From the NCBI GenBank assembly GCA_023392395.1, contig JAEVZE010000423.1, positions 1-8,365 of the forward strand: DNA of 8,365 bases. The letters are read 5' to 3'. The notes under the pieces are model-generated. The model saw nothing but the letters and a program-made list of their open reading frames with translations. It was not told the DNA's origin and searched no databases. This stretch comes from Bacillota bacterium. GTDB taxonomy: Bacteria > Bacillota > Clostridia > Christensenellales > Aristaeellaceae. Shown here one piece after another: positions 1 through 6,092 of this stretch. A program made the position numbers and the translations under genes. The stretch's first letter is position 1; each line of letters begins with the position of its first letter.

Positions 1-879
1 GGAGACGGCGGCCTTCATCTCGTCCCCGGTGATGCACACGATGTTGCAGGCGGGGATCGCCTTGGCCGCAAGGCCCGCCTTGGCCACGATGCCCAGGTCC
101 GCGATCCATTGGCCCGCCTCGTCAGGATTTTCGTTGACATACTCCTGGGAGGCTTTATAGCCCTCCATAAAGGCCTTAAGAAGGTCCGGATGCTCGTCGG
201 CGAACGCCTTGCGCACCGCCACGACGCCGGTGACCAGCTGGCTGGCCGGGTCGGCCTTGCTCCACTCGTCCGTCAGGCTCAGCGCCACGCGCAGGTTCGG
301 GTTCTGCGCCATCACCGCGGTCACGTAGGGCTGCGGCAGCATCGCAAGGCTCGCCGCGCCGCTTGAAAGCGCCGCCGCCACCTCAGTGGACTCGGACTTG
401 TATTCAATGGTCAGATCCTTGGCGGGATCCAGGCCGTTCAACTTCAATACGTGGTTCAGCGCATACTCCGGCGTGGTGCCCTTGCCGGTGGAGTAGAGCG
501 CCTTGCCCTTGAGGTCGGCGACGGAATGCACTGTATCGCCCGCCTCCACCACGTACAGAACGCCCAGCGTGTTGACCGCAGCGATCTCTACGCCGCCCTT
601 GAGCTTGTTCCACAGGACGCTGGCCAGGTTGCAGGGAATCAGCGCGATGTCCAGTTCGCCCTTGGCGATCAGCGGAACGATTTCATCCGCGGTGCCCGCG
701 ACGGTGAAACTGTACGCCTTGATTTCCTGATCGTCCTGCATCAGTTTCACCAGACCCATCGAGGTCGGCCCTTTCAGCGAAGCCACCCGCACCGGCTGCG
801 GCGCACTTTCCGCCAGCGCAACCTGAAGCCCGGACACAATCAAAAAAACCGCGACCAAAAGTGATACTACTTTTTTCAT
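1..879 (-). CDS. NitT/TauT-type ABC transporter substrate-binding protein, 3'-truncated by the window
   Basis: Reading the minus strand from the ATG at 879-877 gives 293 codons without a stop up to base 1, so the C-terminus lies outside the window. It begins with a signal peptide (MKK, a hydrophobic core to about residue 20, then ALA-E, likely cleaved after residue 23). No lipobox cysteine is present. The mature part starts with VRVASLKGPTSMGLVKLM and later has STGKGTTPEYALNHVLKLNGL and MLPQPYVTAVMAQNPNLRV. This pattern is typical of the NMT1/SsuA-like (NitT/TauT/thiamine-precursor) periplasmic-binding superfamily, which captures a small molecule outside the cell and hands it to a permease/ATPase pair. 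The substrate cannot be read from sequence. Such proteins are usually about 320-340 residues, so perhaps 30-45 are missing. A purine-rich AAAAGGGGCG lies upstream as a weak ribosome binding site, and a good promoter sits at 918-946. The permease and ATPase may follow beyond the left edge. Confidence 0.85.
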   Translation of the reverse strand, partial: MKKVVSLLVAVFLIVSGLQVALAESAPQPVRVASLKGPTSMGLVKLMQDDQEIKAYSFTVAGTADEIVPLIAKGELDIALIPCNLASVLWNKLKGGVEIAAVNTLGVLYVVEAGDTVHSVADLKGKALYSTGKGTTPEYALNHVLKLNGLDPAKDLTIEYKSESTEVAAALSSGAASLAMLPQPYVTAVMAQNPNLRVALSLTDEWSKADPASQLVTGVVAVRKAFADEHPDLLKAFMEGYKASQEYVNENPDEAGQWIADLGIVAKAGLAAKAIPACNIVCITGDEMKAAVS

Positions 880-917
880 CGGCTCGTTTCGCCCCTTTTC
901 ATTTTTTCGGCACGTCC

Positions 918-946
918 ATCATATACCCAGCCGGCTTTTCTGTCAA
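918..946 (-). promoter_or_regulatory. Sigma-A-type promoter of the NitT/TauT binding-protein gene
   Basis: On the minus strand a perfect -35 TTGACA (946-941) is followed by a 17-base spacer and TATGAT (923-918), one mismatch from TATAAT. The predicted start near 911 gives a leader of about 32 bases before the ATG at 879. Nothing resembling a riboswitch fits in so short a leader. Confidence 0.8.
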
Positions 947-1058
947 ACCCGGAGAATGCGCCTGTGGTCACGATCTCCCGTGCCGAACAGGGCCGCGCAG
1001 CGCCGGTTTCGCCGCTTTGCGCGCACCCGTTCTTCTGCAAATTTGTATATAACGGCAC

Positions 1059-1072
1059 TTCCCTATTGGGAA
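1059..1072. promoter_or_regulatory. Inverted repeat TTCCC-TATT-GGGAA over the -35 position of the importer promoter
   Basis: TTCCC (1059-1063) and GGGAA (1068-1072) form a perfect 5-bp inverted repeat around TATT. With a 17-base spacer the -35 hexamer of the extended -10 promoter at 1082-1087 would be 1059-1064 (TTCCCT, a poor match), so the repeat covers exactly the place where RNA polymerase or an activator would bind. It is a candidate operator. The match is short and could be chance, and no regulator gene is seen nearby. Confidence 0.3.
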
Positions 1073-1078
1073 CGCATC

Positions 1079-1087
1079 TGGTATAAT
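1079..1087 (+). promoter_or_regulatory. Extended -10 promoter of the BMP importer operon
   Basis: TG-G-TATAAT: a perfect -10 hexamer at 1082-1087 preceded by the extended -10 TG at 1079-1080. No good -35 is present (TTCCCT at 17-base spacing), which is typical for extended -10 promoters or ones needing an activator. Transcription would start near 1094, giving a leader of about 48 bases. Confidence 0.7.
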
Positions 1088-1089
1088 GT

Positions 1090-1123
1090 ATATATCCCGG
1101 CCCGCAAAGCGGGCAACATATAT
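1090..1123 (+). promoter_or_regulatory. Two-tier hairpin in the importer leader
   Basis: A GCCCGC (1100-1105)/GCGGGC (1109-1114) stem with an AAA loop sits inside an outer ATATAT (1090-1095)/ATATAT (1118-1123) stem. The structure ends four bases before the AGGAGGG ribosome binding site at 1127-1133. If transcription starts near 1094, the outer stem is only partly present in the RNA. It may stabilise the 5' end or influence ribosome access. It does not resemble the purine riboswitch that might be expected for a nucleoside transporter. Confidence 0.35.
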
Positions 1124-1141
1124 TTCAGGAGGGCAGCCGCT

Positions 1142-2200
1142 ATGAAGAAACTCGTATCCTTGATTTTGGCGCTGGTTCTCAGCCTGGGCGTATGCGCAAC
1201 CGCGCTCGCCGAGACCTATGAGATTGGCATGATCACCGACATCGGCACCATCGATGACAAGTCCTTCAACCAGGGCACCTGGGAAGCCATCAAGGCCTAC
1301 GCGGAAGCCAACGGCAAGACCTACAACTATTATCAGCCGTCCGCGCAGTCCACGGAAATCTACGTGGAGCGCATCGACCAGGCCATCGCCGACGGCGCGA
1401 AGGTCATCGTGACCCCCGGCTACCTGTTCGAGGAGCCGATCTTCATCGCGCAGGACAAGTATCCGGACGTCAACTTCGTCCTGATCGACGGCAACCCGCA
1501 CAACGCGGACTACTCTGAGTACCGCACCGAGAAGAACGCGGTGGGCATCGTGTTCGCCGAGGAGCAGTCGGGCTTCCTGGCCGGCTACGCGGCCGTCAAG
1601 GACGGCTACACCAAGCTGGGCTTCATGGGCGGCATGGCGGTTCCGGCGGTCGTGCGCTACGGCTACGGCTTCGTGCAGGGCGCGGACTACGCGGCCAAGG
1701 AACTGGGCCTGACGGACGTCACCCTCAACTACAACTACACCGGCGGCTTCGCAGCCACGCCCGAGGCGCAGGCCATGGCCTCTTCCTGGTACAATGACGG
1801 CGTCCAGGTGATCTTCGCCTGCGGCGGCGCGGTGGGCAACAGTGTCATGGCGGCGGCGGAAGCGGCCGGCGGCAAGGTCATCGGCGTTGACGTCGACCAG
1901 AGCAGCGAGTCCGCGACGGTCATCACTTCTGCCATGAAGGGCCTGGGCGCGGCCGTTGAGCAGGCGCTGACCGCCTATTACGATGGCAAGTTCCCGGGCG
2001 GCGAGGCGTGGGTGCTGGGCGCGGACAAGAACGGCGTGCAGCTGCCGATGGCGACCTCCAAGTTCACCAAGTTCACCCAGGCCGACTACGACGCCATCTT
2101 TGCCAAGCTGGCCAAGGCCGAAGTCGTCCCGCAGAAGGACGTCGTCGAGAGCCCGGTGGACCTCAAGCCCGAAATCGTCAAGGTCAATCTGATCGGGTAA
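1142..2200 (+). CDS. BMP-family (PnrA/NupN-like) nucleoside-type ABC substrate-binding protein
   Basis: A 352-residue extracytoplasmic binding protein. The ATG at 1142 is chosen because AGGAGGG (1127-1133) lies 8 bases upstream and it opens with a signal peptide (MKKLVSLILALVLSLGVC then ATALA-E, likely cleaved after residue 23). The frame is open upstream to 956 but that part crosses the promoter. Family landmarks are TDIGTIDDKSFNQGTW (residues 32-47), VTPGYLF, EEQSGFLAGY, GGMAVPAVVRYGYGFVQGA (163-181) and CGGAVGNSV followed by GVDVDQS (near 248-254). These are characteristic of the basic membrane protein family, whose studied members bind purine nucleosides (T. pallidum PnrA), guanosine (B. 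subtilis NupN) or, in related systems, riboflavin. The ATPase and two permeases follow. Cys18 exists but LGVC is not a canonical lipobox. Substrate is therefore probably a nucleoside, with riboflavin or a B6 precursor as alternatives. Confidence 0.93.
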   Translation: MKKLVSLILALVLSLGVCATALAETYEIGMITDIGTIDDKSFNQGTWEAIKAYAEANGKTYNYYQPSAQSTEIYVERIDQAIADGAKVIVTPGYLFEEPIFIAQDKYPDVNFVLIDGNPHNADYSEYRTEKNAVGIVFAEEQSGFLAGYAAVKDGYTKLGFMGGMAVPAVVRYGYGFVQGADYAAKELGLTDVTLNYNYTGGFAATPEAQAMASSWYNDGVQVIFACGGAVGNSVMAAAEAAGGKVIGVDVDQSSESATVITSAMKGLGAAVEQALTAYYDGKFPGGEAWVLGADKNGVQLPMATSKFTKFTQADYDAIFAKLAKAEVVPQKDVVESPVDLKPEIVKVNLIG

Positions 2201-2216
2201 TAGACGCTTACGGTAG

Positions 2217-2246
2217 GCAGGGGCAGATTCTCGAATCTGCCCCTGC
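2217..2246 (+). terminator. Strong intra-operon hairpin (attenuating terminator) after the binding-protein gene
   Basis: GCAGGGGCAGATTC (2217-2230) and its exact complement (2233-2246) are separated by two bases, giving 12-13 usable pairs, followed by GTTTGAATTTT. This is an intrinsic-terminator shape with an interrupted T-tract. Its place 17 bases after the binding-protein stop and 44 bases before the ATPase start suggests partial termination and 3'-end protection, which would keep the binding protein in excess over the membrane components, as is known in other ABC operons. Confidence 0.75.
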
Positions 2247-2260
2247 GTTTGAATTTTGAC

Positions 2261-2274
2261 GCAGCGATCGCTGC
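2261..2274. repeat. 14-bp perfect palindrome GCAGCGATCGCTGC upstream of the ATPase gene
   Basis: The sequence equals its own reverse complement and lies between the terminator-like hairpin and the GGAG ribosome binding site at 2279-2282. As RNA it could form only a short stem with a GAUC loop; as DNA it could be a protein site. No -10/-35 pair is seen that would make it part of an internal promoter. Function unknown. Confidence 0.5.
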
Positions 2275-2290
2275 CAGTGGAGTGATTGTC

Positions 2291-3817
2291 TTGGATTATG
2301 TCATCGAAATGATCGGCATCACCAAGGACTTCCCCGGCATACGCGCCAACGACGACATCACGCTTCGGCTGGTCCGGGGCGAGATCCATGCGCTGCTGGG
2401 TGAAAACGGCGCGGGCAAGTCGACGCTGATGAGCGTATTGTTCGGCCTGTACCAGCCGGACGCGGGCGAGATCCGGAAAAACGGGAAGCTCATCCTGATC
2501 CGCAACCCCAACGACGCCAACCAGGCCGGCATCGGCATGGTGCACCAGCACTTCAAGCTCGTGCACAACATGACGGTGCTGGAGAACATCATCCTGGGCG
2601 TGGAGACGGTCAAGCGCGGCGTGCTCAAGATGGACGAAGCCCGGCGTAAGGTGGTAGAGCTCTCCGAGCGCTACGGCCTCATGATCGACCCGGACGCGAA
2701 GATCGAGGACACCACCGTCGGCATGCAGCAGCGCGTCGAGATTCTCAAGATGCTCTACCGCGACAACGAGGTGCTGATCTTCGACGAGCCGACGGCGGTC
2801 CTGACGCCGCAGGAGATCGAGGAACTGATGCACATCATGCGGGGGCTGGCGGCGGAGGGCAAGTCGATCCTGTTCATCTCCCACAAGCTGGCGGAGATCA
2901 AGGAACTGGCCGACCGCTGCACGGTGCTGCGAAAGGGCAAGTACATCGGCACGGTGGACGTGCCCAAAGTCACCAAGGAGGAACTCTCCGAGATGATGGT
3001 GGGCCGCAAGGTCAACTTCTCCATCGAGAAGGAGAAGGCGACGCCGGGCGAGGCGGTTTTGACCCTGGAGCACGTGTCGATGCGCTCCCGGAGCCACCAC
3101 AAGCTTCTCCTCGACGACGTGAGCTTCTCCGTCCGCCGGGGCGAGATCGTGACCATCGCCGGCATCGACGGCAACGGCCAGAGCGAGCTGGTCTACGCGA
3201 TCTCGGGCCTTGCCCCGACCGATTCCGGGCGCATTCTTCTGCACGGTACGGACATCGCCCATGCGCCCATCCGCCGCCGAAACGACATGAAAATGTCCCA
3301 CATTCCGGAGGACCGGCACAAGCACGGCCTGGTTCTGGACTTTACGCTGTCCGAGAACCTGGTGCTCAAGAGCTACCAGACGAGCGAGTACCAGAATCAC
3401 GGGTTCATCCGCTTCGGCGCGGTGGAAAAACACGCAAGCTCGCTGATCGAGGCCTTCGACATTCGATCCGGCCAGGGCGGTGCAACCATCGCCCGCAGCA
3501 TGTCGGGCGGCAACCAGCAAAAGGCCATCGTCGCCCGGGAGATCAGCCTTGAGCCCGACCTTCTGATCGCGGTGCAGCCAACCAGGGGCCTGGACGTGGG
3601 CGCGATCGAATACATCCACAAGCAACTGGTTTTGGCCCGTGACCGGGGCTGCGCGGTGCTACTGATCTCGCTGGAGTTGGACGAGGTCAAGTCGCTCTCC
3701 GATGAAATCTTCGTGATCTTCGAGGGCCGGATCGTGGCGGGGCTTGATCCCGAGGCAGCGTCCATCCAGGAAATCGGCCTGTACATGGCCGGTTCGAAAA
3801 GGGGGAGCGCCTCATGA
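2291..3817 (+). CDS. BMP-type importer ATPase with two nucleotide-binding domains (NupO/RnsA-like)
   Basis: A 508-residue cytoplasmic ATPase driving the importer, close to the roughly 510 residues usual for the family. The chosen start is TTG 2291, giving DYVIEMIGITKDFPGIRAND after the initiator; GGAG (2279-2282) lies 8 bases upstream. A further in-frame TTG at 2249 would overlap the terminator tail. Domain 1 has Walker A GENGAGKST (37-45), TVGMQQRVEI in place of the LSGGQ signature (from 142; this substitution is usual in BMP ATPases), Walker B VLIFDEP (161-167) and SHK. Domain 2 has GIDGNGQSE (291-299), which lacks the Walker A lysine, an intact MSGGNQQ signature (from 404) and a changed Walker B LLIAVQPTRGLDVG (from 424). 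Two unequal sites, one probably poorly hydrolytic, are typical of nucleoside and sugar importers such as RbsA. The stop overlaps the next start by four bases (ATGA), implying coupled translation. Confidence 0.94.
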   Translation: MDYVIEMIGITKDFPGIRANDDITLRLVRGEIHALLGENGAGKSTLMSVLFGLYQPDAGEIRKNGKLILIRNPNDANQAGIGMVHQHFKLVHNMTVLENIILGVETVKRGVLKMDEARRKVVELSERYGLMIDPDAKIEDTTVGMQQRVEILKMLYRDNEVLIFDEPTAVLTPQEIEELMHIMRGLAAEGKSILFISHKLAEIKELADRCTVLRKGKYIGTVDVPKVTKEELSEMMVGRKVNFSIEKEKATPGEAVLTLEHVSMRSRSHHKLLLDDVSFSVRRGEIVTIAGIDGNGQSELVYAISGLAPTDSGRILLHGTDIAHAPIRRRNDMKMSHIPEDRHKHGLVLDFTLSENLVLKSYQTSEYQNHGFIRFGAVEKHASSLIEAFDIRSGQGGATIARSMSGGNQQKAIVAREISLEPDLLIAVQPTRGLDVGAIEYIHKQLVLARDRGCAVLLISLELDEVKSLSDEIFVIFEGRIVAGLDPEAASIQEIGLYMAGSKRGSAS

Positions 3818-4935
3818 AAAAGCAGGGCCTGAGAAATGCGTCGGCCTCGCTGATCGCCATCCTGGCGGGCCTTTTGGCCGGGTTCGTGATTCTTTTGATC
3901 ACAAAGCCCGACAGCGCCCTCCAGGGCCTCTGGATCATTCTGAAGGGCGGCTTCAACAACGGCATGAAGGGCCTGGGCCAGGTGTTGTACCTGGCGACGC
4001 CGCTGATCATGACCGGCCTTTCGGTGGGTTTCGCGTTCAAGACGGGTCTGTTCAACATCGGAGCGCCGGGCCAGCTCATGGTGGGCGGCGCGGTGTCGGT
4101 GTGGGTGGGCTGCACCTGGTCGTTCCTGCCGGGCGGGCTCCACTGGATCGTAGGGCTTCTCATGGGCATGCTGGCCGGCGGCATCTGGGGGCTGGTACCC
4201 GGGTTTTTCAAGGCGATGCTCAACGTCAACGAGGTCATCTCGTCGATCATGATGAACTACATCGGCATGTACGGCATCAACTTTTTGGTCCGGGGCTCGC
4301 AAATCTTCGACTCCACCAAAAACCAGACCAAGAACGTGCTGGCGGGGGCCGTCATCCCCAAGGGCGGACTGGACAAGGTTTTTTACAACCTGACCGGCAA
4401 GTACGTGGACGTGTCCAGCGTTAACGCGGGCATTCTGGTCGCGATCGTGCTGGCCGTCGTTATGTACATCCTGCTCAACAAGACCACCTTCGGCTACGAG
4501 CTGCGCGCCTGCGGCTTCAACAAAAACGCCGCCCGCTATGCCGGGGTCAGCGAAAAGCGCACGATCGTGCTCTCAATGGTGCTGGCGGGGGCGCTCGCGG
4601 GCACGGCGGGGGCGCTGATGTACTTGGCGCCGTCCAGCGGCATGCACATCCACGTGGAGGAAGTGCTTTCGGCGCAAGGCTTCAACGGCATCCCGGTGGC
4701 GCTCTTGGGTCTTTCAAACCCGATCGGCATCATCTTCTCGGCGCTGTTCGTCGCCTACATCTCGGTGGGCGGGTCCTACCTGCAGAGCCTCAAGTTCATG
4801 CAGGAGGTCATCGACATCATCATCGCGATGGTCATCTACTTCAGCGCGTTTTCGCTTCTGGTGCGCGACCTGATCGGCCGCGCCGGCAAAAAACGCGCGC
4901 TGCGCGGCCCGGGCGGCGGGAAGGAGGGCGCATAA
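3814..4935 (+). CDS. BMP-type ABC importer permease 1 (NupP/RnsC-like)
   Basis: A 373-residue inner-membrane permease of the BPD_transp_2 (branched-chain amino acid/ribose type) superfamily. GGGGGAG (3801-3807) precedes the ATG. After a short basic N-terminus there are about 8-10 hydrophobic segments. KTGLFNIGAPGQLMVGG is a family landmark in the first third. The cytoplasmic coupling loop is RACGFNKNAARYAGVSEKR (from about 230), followed by LAGALAGTAGALMYL; it contacts the ATPase. A polar loop with SQIFDSTKNQTKNV is probably extracellular. The C-terminus is strongly basic (residues 350-373). It probably pairs as a heterodimer with the next gene's product, whose start lies right after this gene's TAA stop. 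Confidence 0.92.
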   Translation: MKKQGLRNASASLIAILAGLLAGFVILLITKPDSALQGLWIILKGGFNNGMKGLGQVLYLATPLIMTGLSVGFAFKTGLFNIGAPGQLMVGGAVSVWVGCTWSFLPGGLHWIVGLLMGMLAGGIWGLVPGFFKAMLNVNEVISSIMMNYIGMYGINFLVRGSQIFDSTKNQTKNVLAGAVIPKGGLDKVFYNLTGKYVDVSSVNAGILVAIVLAVVMYILLNKTTFGYELRACGFNKNAARYAGVSEKRTIVLSMVLAGALAGTAGALMYLAPSSGMHIHVEEVLSAQGFNGIPVALLGLSNPIGIIFSALFVAYISVGGSYLQSLKFMQEVIDIIIAMVIYFSAFSLLVRDLIGRAGKKRALRGPGGGKEGA

Positions 4936-5895
4936 ATGGATACGATCTTCTTTCTGTTCCAACAGATGATGTTCTTCTCGATTCCGCTTTTGATCGTCGC
5001 TCTGGGCGGCATGTTCTCCGAGCGCAGCGGCGTGGTCAACATTGCGCTGGAGGGCATCATGGTGATGGGCGCGTTCGCGTCGATCTTCTTCCTCAACAAG
5101 ACGCAGAGCTTCATGAGCGGGCAGGGGCAGCTGATGGTGGCGATCCTGATCGCGGCGGGCGCGGGATTGATCTTCGCATCCCTGCACGCGTATGCGGCGA
5201 TTTCGCTGCGGTCGGACCAGACGATCTCCGGCACGGCGCTCAACATGTTCGCCCCGGCGTTCGCGGTCTACATGGCGCGCTCGCTGCAGAGTAACGGCGT
5301 GCAGCAGATTCAATTCACCAACACCTTCTACATCCAGAAGGTGCCGGTGCTGGGCGACATCCCGCTGCTGGGGCCGCTCCTGTTCCAGAACTGCTACATC
5401 ACCACCTATGTGGGGCTGATCATCCTCGCGGTAGCGGCGTTCGTGCTGTACAAGACCAAGTTCGGCCTCAGGCTCCGGGCTTGCGGCGAGCACCCGCAGG
5501 CGGCGGACAGCGTGGGCGTCAACGTGTACAAGATCCGCTACGCGGGCGTGTTGATCTCCGGCGCGCTGGCGGGGCTGGGCGGCTTGGTGTTTGTGGTGCC
5601 CACCTCCACCAACTTCAACGCAACCGTGGCGGGCTACGGCTTCCTGGCGCTGGCGGTGCTGATCTTCGGCCAGTGGAAGCCGCTCAGGATCCTTCTGTCG
5701 GCGCTGTTCTTCGGGCTGATGAAGACCATCGCGGCCGCCTATTCGGGCATCCCCGGCCTTCAGAACCTGCCGATCTCCTCGGACGTCTATAAGATGATTC
5801 CCTACATCGCCACCCTGATCGTGCTGGCCTTCACCAGCGCCAAGTCCCAGGCGCCCAGGGCCAGCGGCGTGCCCTACGACAAGAGTACGCGCTGA
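4936..5895 (+). CDS. BMP-type ABC importer permease 2 (NupQ/RnsD-like)
   Basis: A 319-residue membrane permease, shorter than its partner, as in NupP/NupQ. Its ATG directly follows the TAA of permease 1, with AAGGAGGG (4921-4928) as ribosome binding site inside the upstream gene. SERSGVVNIALEGIMVMGAF (about residues 28-47) is the counterpart of the first permease's LFNIG motif. The coupling loop RACGEHPQAADSVGVNVYKIRYAGVL (about 181-206) is followed by SGALAGLGGLVFV, the typical form of the LivH/RbsC-like superfamily. About eight further hydrophobic stretches are visible. It completes a full import system: binding protein, double ATPase, two permeases. Confidence 0.92.
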   Translation: MDTIFFLFQQMMFFSIPLLIVALGGMFSERSGVVNIALEGIMVMGAFASIFFLNKTQSFMSGQGQLMVAILIAAGAGLIFASLHAYAAISLRSDQTISGTALNMFAPAFAVYMARSLQSNGVQQIQFTNTFYIQKVPVLGDIPLLGPLLFQNCYITTYVGLIILAVAAFVLYKTKFGLRLRACGEHPQAADSVGVNVYKIRYAGVLISGALAGLGGLVFVVPTSTNFNATVAGYGFLALAVLIFGQWKPLRILLSALFFGLMKTIAAAYSGIPGLQNLPISSDVYKMIPYIATLIVLAFTSAKSQAPRASGVPYDKSTR

Positions 5896-5905
5896 CGCGC
5901 GCAAA

Positions 5906-5996
5906 CGGCGAGAACGCCGAGGGCTCCGCCCCCGGACCCCCATCCCCCTTGACCCCGCAAAAGGGAATGATGAACGCACATGGCTGCCGTTCGTCA
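5906..5996 (+). terminator. Possible operon-end hairpins after permease 2
   Basis: Two candidates lie behind the importer. One is CGGCG-AGAA-CGCCG (5906-5919), followed by a C-rich block (GGGCTCCGCCC from 5921). The other is a 9-pair stem with one G-U, TGATGAACG (5968-5976)/CGTTCGTCA (5988-5996), with an 11-base loop. Neither has a T-tract, so classic intrinsic termination is not supported. The C-rich block looks like a dispersed intergenic repeat of this genome, but that cannot be tested from one copy. Confidence 0.3.
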
Positions 5997-6020
5997 CCCG
6001 GCGGGCGCGGGGACAGAAAG

Positions 6021-6042
6021 AAATGTTCGCATGCGAACGTTT
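6021..6042. promoter_or_regulatory. 22-bp near-perfect palindrome, candidate rpiB operator
   Basis: The 22 bases are symmetric around 6031/6032 with a single mismatched pair (6024/6039); the core GTTCGCATGCGAAC (6025-6038) is perfect. It ends five bases before the -10-like TAAAAT at 6047-6052 and so covers the -35 region, the usual place for a repressor or activator dimer. The half-site order (GTTCG outside, CGAAC inside) is the reverse of the Gram-positive LexA box. As RNA it could also form a hairpin, followed by TTTT. Confidence 0.6.
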
Positions 6043-6046
6043 TGGG

Positions 6047-6052
6047 TAAAAT
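6047..6052 (+). promoter_or_regulatory. Candidate -10 of the rpiB promoter
   Basis: TAAAAT has one mismatch from TATAAT in an otherwise GC-rich region, 40 bases before the rpiB ATG. No clear -35 exists; at 17-base spacing TGTTCG lies inside the palindrome. This suggests activation or repression at that site. Confidence 0.45.
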
Positions 6053-6092
6053 ACTTTCAAGCCAAGTGCCTGAAATGCAAGAGGTGTTTAAA

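Noticed and set aside
1046..1053. Second promoter at TATATAAC before the importer
   Set aside because: No -35 at the right distance and no TG extension; the TGGTATAAT at 1079-1087 is much better.
956..1141. N-terminal extension of the BMP binding protein from 956
   Set aside because: It would place the signal peptide internally and translate through the extended -10 promoter; the ATG at 1142 has a strong ribosome binding site.
1082..1141. Purine riboswitch upstream of the importer
   Set aside because: The TATAAT and AT-rich flanks look superficially similar, but the three-helix junction with its conserved loops is absent and the leader is too short.
968..3625. Very long minus-strand open frame (885 codons) opposite the BMP binding protein and ATPase
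   Set aside because: It is the shadow of two clearly real plus-strand genes in GC-rich DNA. Its product is a low-complexity mix rich in His, Asp, Arg and Leu with no family motif, and it runs through the intergenic hairpin and the promoter region.
3397..4302. Minus-strand open frame of 301 codons across the ATPase/permease junction
   Set aside because: Overlaps two recognised genes and has no recognisable domain.
6025..6038. SOS/LexA box
   Set aside because: The Gram-positive LexA box is CGAAC-N4-GTTCG; here the half-sites are in the opposite order (GTTCG-N4-CGAAC), and rpiB is not an SOS gene.
6021..6042. PurR box of the purine regulon
   Set aside because: Although CGAA-containing half-sites are present, PurBox half-sites are spaced by about 16-17 bases, not abutting as here.
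4714..6060. Minus-strand open frame of 448 codons opposite permease 2
   Set aside because: Same kind of shadow: His/Arg/Gln-rich, no motif, no credible ribosome binding site, fully opposite a permease with intact landmarks.
5949..6092. 48-residue N-terminal extension of RpiB
   Set aside because: RpiB proteins begin with MKIALASDH-type sequence; the extension crosses the palindrome and the -10, and the ATG at 6093 has its own ribosome binding site.
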